64,000 bases of DNA from Rhodococcus koreensis (GCF_900105905.1 NZ_FNSV01000005.1:2108001-2172000), one strand, 5' to 3'. Shown: positions 45,248 through 56,780, counted from the stretch's first letter. Numbers and translations: made by a program. The notes: generated by a model from the sequence alone, not told the origin.

Positions 45248-45975
45248 CCGACATCGCCGGTCTCGACGCCCACCTCATCGACTGCCGGGCGTGCCCACGC
45301 CTCGTCGAGTGGCGGGAGACGGTCGCACGCGAGAAGCGTGCGTCGTTTCGCGACGAAACCTATTGGGGCCGTCCGGTTCCCGGATTCGGTCCGGCCGACG
45401 CGTCCCTGCTGATCGTGGGCCTCGCGCCCGCCGCGCACGGCGCGAACCGGACCGGGCGCATGTTCACCGGAGACCGCAGCGGCGATTTCCTCTACGCCGC
45501 CCTGCACGCCGTGGGTCTCGCGAGCCAGCCGACGGCCACCCGCATCGGCGACGGCCTCGAACTGTTCGGCGTCCGGATCACGTCCCCGGTGCACTGCGCG
45601 CCGCCCGCGAACAAGCCCACCCCGCAGGAACGCGACAACTGCCGCCACTGGCTCGATGCCGAACTGCGCATCCTGCAACCCGGTCTGCGGTCGGTGATCG
45701 TGCTCGGCGGGTTCGGCTGGCAGTCGCTGCTCCCCGTCCTCGACGACGCCGGCTGGGCCGTCCCCCGGCCGCGACCCAAGTTCGGGCACGGCGCGCACGT
45801 CGAACTGGCCGGCGCCGAACGTCCCCTGCACCTGTTCGGGTGCTACCACGTCAGCCAGCAGAACACGTTCACCGGACGTCTCACCCCCGCCATGCTCGAG
45901 TCGGTGCTCTCCGACGCCGCACGCGTGGCCGGGCTGCCCAGATCCCCGGACGAACGGGACGCCCGTTCGATCTGA
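45232..45975 (+). CDS. family 5 uracil-DNA glycosylase (UdgB type)
   Basis: A 247-residue base-excision repair enzyme with an iron-sulfur cluster. Visible motifs: the cluster Cys pair in DCRACPRLVEW (~17-27), motif A GLAPAAHGANRTGRMFTGD (~63-81, lacking the polar Asp of other UDGs as in UdgB), HCAPPANKPTPQERDNC with two more Cys, and motif B FGCYHVSQQNTFTG. It acts on uracil and other deaminated bases. The GTG at 45232 overlaps the PH-domain gene. It is shorter than mycobacterial UdgB mainly at the N-terminus. Confidence 0.88.
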   Translation: MGAALTDIAGLDAHLIDCRACPRLVEWRETVAREKRASFRDETYWGRPVPGFGPADASLLIVGLAPAAHGANRTGRMFTGDRSGDFLYAALHAVGLASQPTATRIGDGLELFGVRITSPVHCAPPANKPTPQERDNCRHWLDAELRILQPGLRSVIVLGGFGWQSLLPVLDDAGWAVPRPRPKFGHGAHVELAGAERPLHLFGCYHVSQQNTFTGRLTPAMLESVLSDAARVAGLPRSPDERDARSI

Positions 45976-46012
45976 CGCAACGGACGTCCCGTTCGTCCGG
46001 TGGGGAGGACCG

Positions 46013-46846
46013 TCAGCGCCGCTTCGGGAGCTCCTCGATGATGTATTTGGCCATGCTGCCGAGCCGGGGGCGGGCGGGTTGCATGGTGTCCACCCCGAGG
46101 ACGGTGAGCGGCGAGGCCGTGACGGAACCGACGCAGACGGGTGCGACCGGACCGTGGAACGCCTGCAGGAGGGCCTCGACCCGGTCAGTGTCCTTCGCGG
46201 TGCTGAGCAGCGAGGACACGGCGGGCGCACTGGTGAACGTGACGGCGTCGACCTCGGCGCGGACGATCCGGTCGAGCAGCGTCAGCAGTGGCTGCTGGTT
46301 CTCGGGTCGGATCCACCGGTACACCGACACGGCCGTCGTCTCGGCCCCGGCGCCGGCGAGGGAGACGCTGAGGTCGGTCATCGGTTCCCATTCGGTGATG
46401 GTGCCGTGCAACTGGACCGCGACGCGCAGTCCGCGCACGCCCTGGGCCACGAGGTGTTCGTGCACTTCCTCGGACGATTCGGTGTCGGGCGACCACTCCT
46501 CACGCAGGCCTGCGCCGCGCACGGCGCCCTTCGCCTTGGGACCGCGGGTGATGATCCGCGCCGACTGCAGGGCGGCGAGCAGCGCACCCTCCTCGTCCCA
46601 GGCCCGTGCCGCGTCCAGCCACCCCCGGAATCCGACGGCGGTGCTGACGACGAGGAGGTCTGGCGGCGACGCGATGATCTCGGCGGTGCGGGCGCGCAGA
46701 TCGGAGTCGTCGACGAGCGGTAGCACGTGGATGGCCGGGGTGTGGACGATGGTGGCGCCGTGCCGTTCGAGGAGCGTGATGAACTCGGCGGCCCGGCGTT
46801 CCGCGGTGACGGCGATGGTCAGTCCGGAAAGTTCGTCGTTCGACAT
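46013..46846 (-). CDS. stand-alone uroporphyrinogen-III synthase (HemD)-domain protein
   Basis: 277 residues, starting MSNDELSGLTIAVTAERRAAE. It has the two-lobed HemD fold signature: GLTIAVTAERRA, LLVVSTAVGFRGWLDAA, then AVTFTSAPAVSSLL and PVCVGSVTASPLTVLG. Canonical HemD closes hydroxymethylbilane to uroporphyrinogen III. No other haem genes are adjacent, and several actinobacterial HemD-like proteins are regulators or paralogues. It lacks any fused HTH. Assignment to the pathway is therefore uncertain. Confidence 0.75.
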   Translation of the reverse strand: MSNDELSGLTIAVTAERRAAEFITLLERHGATIVHTPAIHVLPLVDDSDLRARTAEIIASPPDLLVVSTAVGFRGWLDAARAWDEEGALLAALQSARIITRGPKAKGAVRGAGLREEWSPDTESSEEVHEHLVAQGVRGLRVAVQLHGTITEWEPMTDLSVSLAGAGAETTAVSVYRWIRPENQQPLLTLLDRIVRAEVDAVTFTSAPAVSSLLSTAKDTDRVEALLQAFHGPVAPVCVGSVTASPLTVLGVDTMQPARPRLGSMAKYIIEELPKRR

Positions 46847-46885
46847 TCTCTCAGTGTGACGGACGAATCGCACTAAGCTGCCCAC

Positions 46886-47263
46886 ATGATCACAGCTGTG
46901 CACACTCTGGTCTACGCCGACGACGCCGAGGCCGCCCGCGATTTCTTCCGCGACGTGCTGGGCTGGGCGCACGTCGACGCCGGCGGCGGTTGGCTGATCT
47001 TCCGCACCGGGCCGTCCGAGATGGGTGTGCATCCCACCTCGGACGATCGGGGCGGTGAGCCGTGGTCGACCCGGCCGCATCACGAGATCTCGCTGATGTG
47101 CGAAGACATCGAGTCGACCGTGGCGGAACTCGAGGCCAAGGGTGCCGAGTTCACCCGCGGAGTCCGCGACGACGGGTACGGCCTCACCACCTCGCTGAAG
47201 ATCCCCGGAGCGGGAGAGATGATGCTGTACGAGCCTCGGCACCCGGTGGCGTTCGAGCGTTAG
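46886..47263 (+). CDS. VOC-superfamily (glyoxalase/dioxygenase-fold) protein
   Basis: A 125-residue vicinal-oxygen-chelate protein. The two beta-alpha-beta-beta-beta repeats are marked by [20 protein letters not shown] (start), [38 protein letters not shown] and [19 protein letters not shown]. His and Glu at the expected metal positions (H in HHEISL, E in MLYEPRH) suggest metal binding. Substrate unknown. It is convergent with catalase (4-bp overlap of ends). Confidence 0.82.
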   Translation: MITAVHTLVYADDAEAARDFFRDVLGWAHVDAGGGWLIFRTGPSEMGVHPTSDDRGGEPWSTRPHHEISLMCEDIESTVAELEAKGAEFTRGVRDDGYGLTTSLKIPGAGEMMLYEPRHPVAFER

Positions 47264-48777
47264 GCCTTCGCCTGCGCGCTGCTGCGCGCCGGATTGGCCT
47301 GCTCCCCCGCCTTGGGATCGGTCTCGGACTGCTTCGTCGACACCCCGTCGGCGATCCGGTCGCCGAGCGTCTTGTCGACGTTGCGCCAGTACTCGAACGC
47401 CTTCGCCAGGATCGGTTCGCTGACACCGTTCAGCAGATGGCCGACGATGTTGTCCACCAGGCGGTCCCGGGCGGCGTCGTCGAGCACGTCACGGACCATC
47501 GTCCCGGCCTGACCCCAGTCGTCGTCCTCCTTGTGGAGTGCGTAGGGCGAGCGGACCATGTCGCCGGCGCCGTACCAGGTGGCGGTCTCGCCGACCTGCG
47601 ACGGGTCGGCGTGCGGGCCGCCCTTGGAATTCGGCACGTACACCGGGTCCCCGGGGTTGTGGTGCCGCATGTTGCCGTCCTTCGAATACGAGTGGACGGG
47701 CACGTGCGGCCGGTTGACGGGCAGTTCCTTGTAATTGGCGCCGATCCGGTAGCGGTGGGCGTCCGGGTAGGAGAACAGCCGGCCGATGAGCATCTTGTCC
47801 GGGCTCGGTCCGATGCCGGGAACCAGATTGCTGGGTTCGAACGCGGCCTGTTCGATCTCGCAGTGGTAGTCCGTGGGGTTGCGGTCGAGGGTCATTCTGC
47901 CGACGGGGATCAGCGGGTAGTCACTGTGCGGCCACACCTTGGTGAGGTCGAACGGGTTGAACCGGTAGTCGTCCGCATCCTCGAACGGCATGATCTGCAT
48001 CTTCAGCGTCCAGCTCGGGTACTCGCCGCCGTCGATGTGCTCCCACAGGTCCCGTGTGTGGTAATCGGTGTCGACGGACGCCATCTGGTCGCCCTCGTGC
48101 TGCGTGAAGAACTCGATGCCCTGGTCGGTGTGGAAGTGGTACTTCACCCAGAACTTCTCGCCGGCGGCGTTCACCCACATGTACGTGTGGCTGGAGTACC
48201 CGTTCATGTGCCGCCACGTGCGCGGGATGCCCCGATCGCCCATCAGCCAGGTGACCTGGTGCGCCGACTCCGGGGACAGCGTCCAGAAGTCCCACTGCAT
48301 GTCGTGGTCGCGAAGATTGTTGTCGGCGCGCCGCTTCTGCGAGCGGATGAAGTCCTGGAACTTCATCGGGTCGCGGACGAAGAAGACGGGCGTGTTGTTT
48401 CCGACCATGTCGTAGTTGCCCTGCTCGGTGTAGAACTTCACGGCGAACCCGCGAGGGTCGCGCCACGTGTCCGGGCTGCCGCGCTCGCCGGCGACGGACG
48501 AGAATCTGATCAGCAGATCCGTCTTCTTCCCAGGCTGGAAGAGATCGGCTTTCGTGTACGCGGAGACGTCCTCGGTAACTTCGAACCGTCCGAACGCCCC
48601 GCCCCCCTTCGCGTGCGGTTGGCGTTCCGCAACGCGTTCGCGGTTGAACTGGGCCATCTTCTCGATCAGATAGTGGTCCTGGAGGAGGATGGGCCCGTCC
48701 GTCCCGATGGTGAGCGAGTGTTCGTCACTCGTGACCGGGATACCGGCGTCGTCGGTCGTGAAGTTCTGTTCTGTCAT
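47260..48777 (-). CDS. katA: haem catalase (small-subunit, clade 3 type)
   Basis: A 505-residue monofunctional catalase that dismutates hydrogen peroxide. The catalytic His lies in [20 protein letters not shown] (~51-70), the distal Asn in [19 protein letters not shown], and the proximal haem-ligand Tyr in [15 protein letters not shown] (~343-357). NADPH-binding segments and the C-terminal helical region are present; no flavodoxin-like domain, so it is a small-subunit enzyme. AAGGAG precedes the ATG at 48777. No regulator (furA/oxyR/catR) is adjacent. Confidence 0.96.
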   Translation of the reverse strand: MTEQNFTTDDAGIPVTSDEHSLTIGTDGPILLQDHYLIEKMAQFNRERVAERQPHAKGGGAFGRFEVTEDVSAYTKADLFQPGKKTDLLIRFSSVAGERGSPDTWRDPRGFAVKFYTEQGNYDMVGNNTPVFFVRDPMKFQDFIRSQKRRADNNLRDHDMQWDFWTLSPESAHQVTWLMGDRGIPRTWRHMNGYSSHTYMWVNAAGEKFWVKYHFHTDQGIEFFTQHEGDQMASVDTDYHTRDLWEHIDGGEYPSWTLKMQIMPFEDADDYRFNPFDLTKVWPHSDYPLIPVGRMTLDRNPTDYHCEIEQAAFEPSNLVPGIGPSPDKMLIGRLFSYPDAHRYRIGANYKELPVNRPHVPVHSYSKDGNMRHHNPGDPVYVPNSKGGPHADPSQVGETATWYGAGDMVRSPYALHKEDDDWGQAGTMVRDVLDDAARDRLVDNIVGHLLNGVSEPILAKAFEYWRNVDKTLGDRIADGVSTKQSETDPKAGEQANPARSSAQAKA

Positions 48778-48807
48778 CGCGATGCTCCTTCAGCAGACTG
48801 CTGGTCG

Positions 48808-49236
48808 CTACCGCGTACCCTCGCGTTCCGGAGGCGAAACAGTCCCGAAAGCCGCTTTGGCACTGACCTTCCACAGGTAGACCGCCGCGGGGAGCAGCGA
48901 GCCGATCAGGAGCAGGAGCGTCCAGACGGACGCGAGCATGAGCACGTCGCCGCCCGGCCCGCCGAACATGCAGAGCAGGAAACCGGCCCCCCAGCCGGCG
49001 AGTGGCAGCACTCCCGACCTGATCCGGCCGGTCGTGGACCGGGCGGCGATCACCAGCGCCAGATTGGCGACCGCGGCGACGAGAATGCTGATCGGAAACG
49101 GCGTGGCACCGAGGTAGCTGGGTAGGAACAGCACCGACAGGACGGCGCACAGAAAACCGTCGAACACCAGCAGCGCGAGGGTGACCCTCCCCACGGCGTC
49201 GAGGTGCCCGGGTTTCGCTGCGGTGCCGACGGTCAT
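48808..49236 (-). CDS. conserved membrane protein near mshB
   Basis: A 142-residue protein with about four transmembrane helices (approximately residues 18-38, 46-64, 76-92 and 96-117), short loops and a charged C-terminus. No enzyme motif. By memory a membrane protein of similar size (Rv1171) sits beside mshB in M. tuberculosis, so this is probably its counterpart. It lies upstream of katA on the same strand, 30 bp away. Confidence 0.75.
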   Translation of the reverse strand: MTVGTAAKPGHLDAVGRVTLALLVFDGFLCAVLSVLFLPSYLGATPFPISILVAAVANLALVIAARSTTGRIRSGVLPLAGWGAGFLLCMFGGPGGDVLMLASVWTLLLLIGSLLPAAVYLWKVSAKAAFGTVSPPEREGTR

Positions 49237-49250
49237 GTGTCAATAGTGGA

Positions 49251-49409
49251 TCAGGCGACGGGCGGGTAGCCCAGCAGGGTCAGCAAATGGCTCTGCATGT
49301 CGGCGAATCCGTACAGCACGCTGTAGTACAGGTCGTGCTGGGCCGGCCACGAGGGCCGGAGCGTATCGACGAACGCGACGATGGCGTTCTGAACATCCCA
49401 GTTGTACAT
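49251..49409 (-). CDS. 52-residue conserved-looking small protein between mshB and the membrane protein
   Basis: The minus strand reads MYNWDVQNAIVAFVDTLRPS, then a middle of WPAQHDLYYSVLYGFADMQS and a tail HLLTLLGYPPVA. AGGAGAGG lies 6-9 nt before the ATG. The peptide is rich in Tyr and Trp with mixed hydrophobic and acidic residues, not random for this GC content. It sits in an otherwise empty 270-bp gap with the same direction as its neighbours. No family recognised. Confidence 0.6.
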   Translation of the reverse strand: MYNWDVQNAIVAFVDTLRPSWPAQHDLYYSVLYGFADMQSHLLTLLGYPPVA

Positions 49410-49508
49410 CTATCGCCTCTCCTGACGGGTGCCACGCGGACTCGACCGCGGCCGCTGCGTGACGTGCGCCACAGTGTAATACGTAACGCCGGTCACAGAC
49501 ACCTGCGG

Positions 49509-50387
49509 TCAGAGACTCACGCCAGCGAAGAGGTCCCGCTCCCGGCCGTCGGCGTCCCGATCCCCGAGGGCGCCGCGGACCAGCACGAAATGCTCCTCCA
49601 CCAGGATCGGCTGCGCGATATCGTTGGAGAGCGCGTACTCGGTGCCGCTCGGCGCCACGGTCACCTGGGTGGCGTGCGCCGACAGCGCGTTCCGCTTCGC
49701 GTCGAGCACACCCCGCACGTCGATCACCGTCGTCACGTCGGCGGCCGGCACGCTCGGCAACTCGCCGGGCTCCGGCAGCCGCCAGCCGTCGGGAAGGTCG
49801 CCGATCCGGCAGAGTCCCGCCTCGAGCGCGCTCGCCTCGGTCACCGTCCAGTACAGTTTCGCGACCTCCCAGGGGACGCCCGCGTCGGGGAACTGTTCCG
49901 TTCCCGCCGCCTCGACGGCCGCCGTGACGATCCCGTGCGCCTGGATGTGGTCGGGGTGCCCGTATCCGCCGTCCGGGTCGTACGTGACGACGACGTGCGG
50001 CCGCACCTCGCGGATGACCGCCACGATCGCCGCGGTCACCGAGTCGCGGTCGGCGTTGACGAAGGCGCGCGGGTTCGCCGCCGACGCCGTGCCCGCCATG
50101 CCGGAGTCACGGAAGCGTCCCGCCCCCAGGAGGAATCGTGGCCGTCCCGCACCGAGAGACGTCAGCGCGGACGTCAGCTCGCCGATCCGGAACCCACCGA
50201 GCTGATCGGCGGCGCCGGCGACCAGGTGCGCCCACTCGTCGCCGATCACCTCACCCTCCTCGCCGAGCGTGCACGTCAGGACGTAGACGTCGGCACCCTC
50301 GGCGGCGTAGCGCGCGATGGTGCCGCCGGTGGTGAGGGTCTCGTCGTCGGGATGGGCATGGACCAGCAGAAGTCGCCGCTCACTCAT
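49509..50387 (-). CDS. mshB: GlcNAc-Ins deacetylase of mycothiol synthesis
   Basis: A zinc LmbE-like deacetylase of 292 residues. It removes acetyl from 1-O-(2-acetamido-2-deoxy-alpha-D-glucopyranosyl)-D-myo-inositol to give GlcN-Ins, the third step of mycothiol synthesis. The metal and catalytic motif [12 protein letters not shown] (~10-21) and the second metal His in [11 protein letters not shown] (~143-153) are present. [14 protein letters not shown] is the MshB-specific substrate loop. Its ATG overlaps the lpqW stop by 4 bp (ATGA). Confidence 0.95.
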   Translation of the reverse strand: MSERRLLLVHAHPDDETLTTGGTIARYAAEGADVYVLTCTLGEEGEVIGDEWAHLVAGAADQLGGFRIGELTSALTSLGAGRPRFLLGAGRFRDSGMAGTASAANPRAFVNADRDSVTAAIVAVIREVRPHVVVTYDPDGGYGHPDHIQAHGIVTAAVEAAGTEQFPDAGVPWEVAKLYWTVTEASALEAGLCRIGDLPDGWRLPEPGELPSVPAADVTTVIDVRGVLDAKRNALSAHATQVTVAPSGTEYALSNDIAQPILVEEHFVLVRGALGDRDADGRERDLFAGVSL

Positions 50388-52276
50388 TCCTTGATCCTGC
50401 TCCAGTCTGCTGCGTCACTGAATATTCCGACCGGCACGGCGCCGGTCAGCGATACCCCGTCGACGCCCGGCCCGGCCGCGACCAGCGTGCGGTCCTGCAT
50501 GATCGGCAGCACCGCGGCCAGGTCCCAGAGCCTGCGATCGGCGTCGGCGAGGGCCTGTGGCACATCACCGACTCCGCGCAGCGCGGCGTCGATGGACGGC
50601 TGCAGAGTGGGGTCGCAGACTCCCGACAGGTTGGACGGGGCCTCGGCCTCCGACACCGAATCACGTTCGGGACCGGCGGTTTCGGTGTTCGGCTGGGTCG
50701 TCGCGACCACTGCGGGCGGACAGCTGTGCCGGGATGCCAGCGCCGTCGCCGGGTCGGACCCGGCGCGCGACCAGCCGACAACCGCTCCGATGTCGCCCTT
50801 GCTCAGCGACTCCCCGTACAACTCCTCGGCGGGCAGCGACGTCACGGTCGCGTCGATGCCGGCGCCGCGCAACTGGTCGGCCGCCGTGTTGGCGACGGCG
50901 CTCGCGGTGTCGTCGCCCTCGGGTGTCCCGATGACGAGCGTGAGCGGGACGCCCTCGCGGACGAGCCGGGTGGGCGGCACCGTACCTGCGGGAACGACGG
51001 TGCCCGGAGGTGTTTCGGCGACGTAGCCGTATTCGGCCAGCTGCGCCAGCACCTGTTCGCGGCTCGGCCGCGCGGGTGCGGTCGCGCTGTAGCCGGGATC
51101 GGACGGGGCGTAGACCTGCGAGCGCGCCGGGACCGCCGAGGCCTCGCTGCCTGCGCCGACGACGGCGAGCAGTTCGGTGTCCAGCAGGTTCAGCAGACTC
51201 TTCCGCACCCGGACGTCGGCGAGTTCGGGCACCCGGCCGTTCAGCGTGAGGTCGAGTCCGCGGGGCTGGAACGACGCACCGGTCCGCACCGTCGGGATCG
51301 CGGCGAGCTGAGCGGAAGTCGCTGTGCCCCCGTGAATCTGAACGATCTGGGTGTCGTTGTTGCGCATCGAGTCGGCGAGCTGCGACGGGGTGCCGTCGCG
51401 GCGCATCAGGATCTGGTCGGGGGTCGCCGGCTTGTCCCAGAACCGGTCGTTGCGTTCGAGCAGGATCTCGTCGCGGCCGCGGTCGATCGACTTGATGTGG
51501 AAGTGTGCGCCCGACACCGGGATGTTCTCGGCCAGTCCGGTCGCGAAACCGCCCGGGGAGTCCTTGATGAGGTGTGACGGCAGCAGGTCGGTGAAGAGTT
51601 CACGCCACGCCGGGTAGGCGGCCTTCATCACGACGGTGACCGTCTTGCCGCCACCCGAGGACCGGACGTCCTGGATCAGGTCGTAGCCGGCGGGGTCGAC
51701 CACGCCGGGGGCGCTGATCATCTGCTGCCACAGGTAGCGGAAGTCCTCGGCGGCGATGGGCGCGCCGTCGGACCATTGCGCTTCGTTGCGCAGCTGGTAT
51801 GTGACGGTGAACGGTTCCTGCGACGTGACGTCCGCGGAGATGACGAGGGAGGAGTCGGGAATCCAGATGCTGCCGCCCGGGTGCGCCGGGTCGGGCACCG
51901 GCCGGAACGGGCTCGGCAGGACAAGGGCGCTGACCGCGGAGTTCGCCGGCGACTGGTCCGACAGCAGGTGCGGGTTGAATCCGCTGCCCACGTCGTCGAT
52001 CGCGACGACGACGGGCTGCTTCTCGGTCGGCGACACCGTCGGCTTGGGGCTGTCGGTGCTCTCGACCGGCGGAGGTGGATCGGCGGTGCACGACGTGAGT
52101 ACCGCCGTCGACAGTGCCAGCAGGAGTGCGGTCACTGCCGCACCGTTCCCGCGCCTTCGGCCCCGAACTCCCCGAACTGCCCGAAGTCCCCGAACTGCCT
52201 GGACTCTCTCGAGTCGACCCCCAGCACCCACCGCGCCGCCTTTCCTCAGAGATACCGGAAGGCTCCGGAAACCCAC
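50384..52276 (-). CDS. lpqW: LpqW-like lipoprotein (solute-binding family 5)
   Basis: A ~630-residue lipoprotein. A lipobox (AVLTSC, Cys ~63) follows a hydrophobic stretch [11 protein letters not shown]. The mature part is a family 5 (oligopeptide-binding) fold: [42 protein letters not shown] and others. In mycobacteria LpqW controls flux at the PIM4 branch between polar PIMs and lipomannan/LAM, and it lies next to mshB and typA as here. The first ~45 residues are Arg/Gly/Val-rich with short tandem repeats, so the real start is probably later than the ATG/GTG at 52276. Confidence 0.85.
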   Translation of the reverse strand: MGFRSLPVSLRKGGAVGAGGRLERVQAVRGLRAVRGVRGRRRGNGAAVTALLLALSTAVLTSCTADPPPPVESTDSPKPTVSPTEKQPVVVAIDDVGSGFNPHLLSDQSPANSAVSALVLPSPFRPVPDPAHPGGSIWIPDSSLVISADVTSQEPFTVTYQLRNEAQWSDGAPIAAEDFRYLWQQMISAPGVVDPAGYDLIQDVRSSGGGKTVTVVMKAAYPAWRELFTDLLPSHLIKDSPGGFATGLAENIPVSGAHFHIKSIDRGRDEILLERNDRFWDKPATPDQILMRRDGTPSQLADSMRNNDTQIVQIHGGTATSAQLAAIPTVRTGASFQPRGLDLTLNGRVPELADVRVRKSLLNLLDTELLAVVGAGSEASAVPARSQVYAPSDPGYSATAPARPSREQVLAQLAEYGYVAETPPGTVVPAGTVPPTRLVREGVPLTLVIGTPEGDDTASAVANTAADQLRGAGIDATVTSLPAEELYGESLSKGDIGAVVGWSRAGSDPATALASRHSCPPAVVATTQPNTETAGPERDSVSEAEAPSNLSGVCDPTLQPSIDAALRGVGDVPQALADADRRLWDLAAVLPIMQDRTLVAAGPGVDGVSLTGAVPVGIFSDAADWSRIKE

Positions 52277-52278
52277 GA

Positions 52279-52321
52279 GCGAATGTACCTTCGGTCGACG
52301 ATCGATCGAAGGTACATTCGC
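52279..52321 (-). terminator. perfect 15-bp hairpin downstream of typA
   Basis: GCGAATGTACCTTCG (52279-52293) pairs exactly with its reverse complement (52307-52321) around a 13-nt loop. It starts 33 nt past the typA stop on the same strand and ends just before the lpqW start. It most likely terminates typA transcription; without a U-tract the efficiency is uncertain. Confidence 0.7.
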
Positions 52322-52353
52322 CCGGTTGTGTTTGACGTGGTCGGACGTGCCGA

Positions 52354-54261
<1,908 letters not shown>

Positions 54262-54595
54262 GCGGTGGCTCTCCTGGCTGAGTTGATTCGGCCACGCGAA
54301 AGTTCCCTCGCACGGCTTTCTGGCGGCCGCCTTGTCATCTCGATTCAGAATCCTCGTCGAGGCGATGGTAAATCGCCCAGTACAGGCATCGCGGCCACGT
54401 GAATACTACCCGCCCGAACGGCTACTTCGCGCATCGCCGGCTTCGCGGGGCATGCCCGACCAGCGTAAAGTGATCTGCGCCACGTCGAATTCGGCCCTTC
54501 TCGCGTGTGCGGTGGGGTCGAAAGCTGAGGGGACGCTAACCTGAGCGGAGCCGGCGGATACCGGCGTTCACCGGAGTAGGAAGGCCGAGCCGAGT
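54262..54595. other. 334-bp divergent intergenic region, typA / 58-aa basic protein
   Basis: No gene was recognised. It must contain the typA promoter (minus) and the promoter and leader of the small basic protein (plus). A purine-rich GGAGTAGGAAGG (about 54573-54584) is the likely ribosome-binding region for the plus-strand gene, 11 nt from its ATG. No strong hairpin or riboswitch was spotted. Confidence 0.5.
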
Positions 54596-54772
54596 ATGGG
54601 CAAGGTGAAGGCCAGCAAGGTCTCGGGTCTCAAGCCGAAGAAGAAGTGCTGCCGCAGCAAGACGCGGTGCATCAAGTGCCCGGTCGTCATCATGCGCATG
54701 AAGAAGCTCGAGAACGAGGGCGCGTCCAAGAAGGACCTGAAGAAGGGGCTCAAGAAGGCCCGCGCGGCGTGA
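54596..54772 (+). CDS. 58-residue Lys-rich, Cys-cluster small protein
   Basis: Begins MGKVKASKVSGLKPKKKCCR, followed by SKTRCIKCPVVIMRMKKLEN, and ends EGASKKDLKKGLKKARAA. It is very basic, with four Cys in the pattern CC-x5-C-x2-C that could bind zinc, and a Lys-rich C-terminal helix. It would bind nucleic acid or the ribosome, by inference from charge. Codon usage (AAG, third-position G/C) is that of a well-expressed gene. Similar short proteins are conserved in Actinobacteria by memory. The stop is 2 bp before the mutT2 stop (convergent). Confidence 0.75.
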   Translation: MGKVKASKVSGLKPKKKCCRSKTRCIKCPVVIMRMKKLENEGASKKDLKKGLKKARAA

Positions 54773-54774
54773 GG

Positions 54775-55197
54775 TCAGGCCCACCCGTTCAGGTGCAGCC
54801 GCAGGTCCGGCACCCATCCGCGGTCGTTGCCGACGAGGTCGATCTCGCCCAGTTCCCGCCCGTCCACCCATCGCAGTTCCGCGTGGTCGAGCGCGGCGGG
54901 TGTTCCTGACACCAGTTCGACGCGGTACGCGCGCAGCACCCGGCCGTCGGGCAGCGGCACGTCGTCACCGATCCGGTCGCCGCCTGACACCTCGACCCCG
55001 AGTTCCTCCCGCAGTTCGCGGCGCAGCGCGTCCTCGGGGCTCTCCCCCGCCTCCGCCTTGCCGCCGGGCAGCTCCCACAGTCCGGCGAGTTCCGGGGGCC
55101 GCGTCCGCTGTGCCAGCAACAGCCGGCCGTCGACGATGATCGCGGCCGCCACCACTTCACCGGTGTTCTCGACAGGTCTTGCACGTTCCTCGGGCAC
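54775..55197 (-). CDS. mutT2: MutT2-like NUDIX hydrolase
   Basis: 140 residues, similar to mycobacterial MutT2 (141), which hydrolyses dCTP/5-methyl-dCTP and possibly 8-oxo-dGTP. The NUDIX box GX5EX7REUXEEXGU is intact across GGKAEAGESPEDALRRELRE and ELGVE (~46-70). Upstream AQRTRPPELAGLWELPGG and downstream LRAYRVELVSG are subfamily motifs. The GTG at 55197 fits; the frame runs further upstream without conservation. Divergent from the carbinolamine dehydratase gene with a 16-bp gap. Confidence 0.9.
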   Translation of the reverse strand: MPEERARPVENTGEVVAAAIIVDGRLLLAQRTRPPELAGLWELPGGKAEAGESPEDALRRELREELGVEVSGGDRIGDDVPLPDGRVLRAYRVELVSGTPAALDHAELRWVDGRELGEIDLVGNDRGWVPDLRLHLNGWA

Positions 55198-55213
55198 GGC
55201 ACCATCATGAGGT

Positions 55214-55498
55214 ATGGCCGAGTTGCTGTCAGACGGAGAGATCGACACCGCGCTCGCAGGACTGCCCGGGTGGCAGCGGGCGGGTGATTCCCTCGTCCGC
55301 ACCGTGGAGTCGCCGAGTTTCCCCGAAGCGGTGGAGCTGGTCCGGAAGGTCGCGGAGGCGGCGGAGGCCGCGAACCACCATCCGGACATCGACATCAGGT
55401 GGCGCAAGGTCACCTACACGCTGTCGACGCATTCCGCGGGCGGTCTCACGCAGCTGGATCTGGATCTTGCTGCGCAGATCGACTCACTGGCGGGCTGA
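55214..55498 (+). CDS. pterin-4a-carbinolamine dehydratase
   Basis: A 94-residue PCD/DCoH protein, one compact domain. The active-site signature EAANHHPDIDIRWRKVTYTLSTH (as EAANHHPDIDI and WRKVTYTLSTH, ~55-77) contains the paired His. It recycles 4a-hydroxy-tetrahydropterin formed by aromatic amino-acid hydroxylases; no such hydroxylase is in the window. Its 3' end overlaps the convergent pimE by 53 bp. Confidence 0.92.
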   Translation: MAELLSDGEIDTALAGLPGWQRAGDSLVRTVESPSFPEAVELVRKVAEAAEAANHHPDIDIRWRKVTYTLSTHSAGGLTQLDLDLAAQIDSLAG

Positions 55499-56780
55499 TC
55501 TCGCCGACGGCCGCGGTGGCACGCTTCGTGCGTCGCCCGGCGTAGGCCACCCAGAGGTAGACACCGAACGCGCCGACGACGTCGACGGTGCCCAGCCACG
55601 CGAGTACCGCGGGCCGGGAGATCAGCCAGATCGAGTCCTGGAAGAAGCTGAGCACCCAGGGCACGCCGATGAGAGTGGTGACGAGCCAGTACCCGGCGAG
55701 GATCCGGGTGCCGAGCATCGAACCGTAGGGGCCGTGCAGCAACCAGATCAGCATCGGGATCACCCACACCCAGTGGTGCGACCACGAGATCGGTGAGACG
55801 AGCAACCCCAGCAGCTCGACAAGGATGAGGGTGCCGAGCCGATCGTCCCGGGCGATCGCCCGCCAGGCCAGGCCGGCGAGGACGACGGTGACCGCCACCG
55901 CCAGCAGCCAGAGGACGCCCGTCTCGACGTCGTACCCGAGCAGCCGCGACAACGCGCCGCGCAGCGACTGATTCCAGACCGAGCCGACCGGCCCGATGCG
56001 ATCGGCGTCACCGAGCAGGTGGGTGAAGTACTCCCGCGCCTCCGAGCCGATCAGCAGGTAACTGACTCCGACGGTCGCGGCGAACGCGACCCCGGAGAAG
56101 ACGGCGGCCTTCCAGCGGCGTTGCATCAGGAAATAGAGGCCGGTGATCGCCGGGGTCAGTTTGATCCCGGCGGCGAATCCGACGAGCGCACCGGACAGCC
56201 ACCACCGGGAACTGCGGACCGCGGTCATCACGAGCAGGGCCAGGAAGACGTTGATCTGGCCGTAGTCCAGCGTGGTGCGCACCGGCTCCACCCACACCCC
56301 GACCGTGGTCCACAACACCGCGACCGCACGCCAGTGCGGGCTGCGCGCGGCATCGCCGAGCACGAGCCCCAGACTCATGCGCGCCAGCGCGTACAGGGCG
56401 AGGATGGTGAGCAGTTGCCAGCCGACCCCGACCAGCGGGAACGGCAGGTAGTGCAAGGGAAAGAAGACGAGCGCCGCGAACGGCGGGTAGGTGAACGGCA
56501 ACGGAAAGTCCGGTGTCACTTCCGAATAGGTGAAGTCGTAGAGACTGCCACCGTGAAGCGCCTCGGAACCGTCGACGTAGACGTGCAGGTCGACCAGGTT
56601 CATCCCGTTGGGGCTCAACAGCGTCCACGCCATCCGCCCGAGCACCGACAGCACGAGAAGAACAGGCGCGCATCGCAACAAGGTGTGCAGGGCGGATGTT
56701 CCCCGGGTGGACGTGGGTGAACGCTCGGAAGTCGGGTCGTCGGAGGCTGCTCCGCCGTCGGACGCTGCATGGTCGGACAC
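55446..56780 (-). CDS. pimE: polyprenol-phosphate-mannose-dependent alpha-1,2-mannosyltransferase (PimE type)
   Basis: A GT87 integral-membrane mannosyltransferase of 444 residues with ~10 predicted membrane helices. In mycobacteria PimE adds the alpha-1,2-mannose that converts PIM4 to PIM5. The catalytic Asp is the one in NLVDLHVYVDG (~D64, equivalent to D58 of PimE). GAHKGGSLYDF-like and PLPFTYPPFAALVFFPLHYL periplasmic-side segments are typical. The first ~30 residues are Ser/Asp-rich and cytoplasmic. It sits with lpqW and gpgS in a region rich in envelope-glycolipid genes. Confidence 0.88.
   Translation of the reverse strand: MSDHAASDGGAASDDPTSERSPTSTRGTSALHTLLRCAPVLLVLSVLGRMAWTLLSPNGMNLVDLHVYVDGSEALHGGSLYDFTYSEVTPDFPLPFTYPPFAALVFFPLHYLPFPLVGVGWQLLTILALYALARMSLGLVLGDAARSPHWRAVAVLWTTVGVWVEPVRTTLDYGQINVFLALLVMTAVRSSRWWLSGALVGFAAGIKLTPAITGLYFLMQRRWKAAVFSGVAFAATVGVSYLLIGSEAREYFTHLLGDADRIGPVGSVWNQSLRGALSRLLGYDVETGVLWLLAVAVTVVLAGLAWRAIARDDRLGTLILVELLGLLVSPISWSHHWVWVIPMLIWLLHGPYGSMLGTRILAGYWLVTTLIGVPWVLSFFQDSIWLISRPAVLAWLGTVDVVGAFGVYLWVAYAGRRTKRATAAVGEISPPVSRSAQQDPDPAA

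Noticed and set aside
47062..49125. 687-codon plus-strand open frame opposite catalase
   Set aside because: No recognisable protein features, and it overlaps a full catalase and a membrane protein on the other strand.
52150..52215. Short tandem repeats (CCCCGAACTGCC-like) at the 5' end of lpqW as a regulatory repeat
   Set aside because: They fall in or near the coding start and encode Arg/Gly/Val-rich residues; probably replication slippage near an uncertain start.
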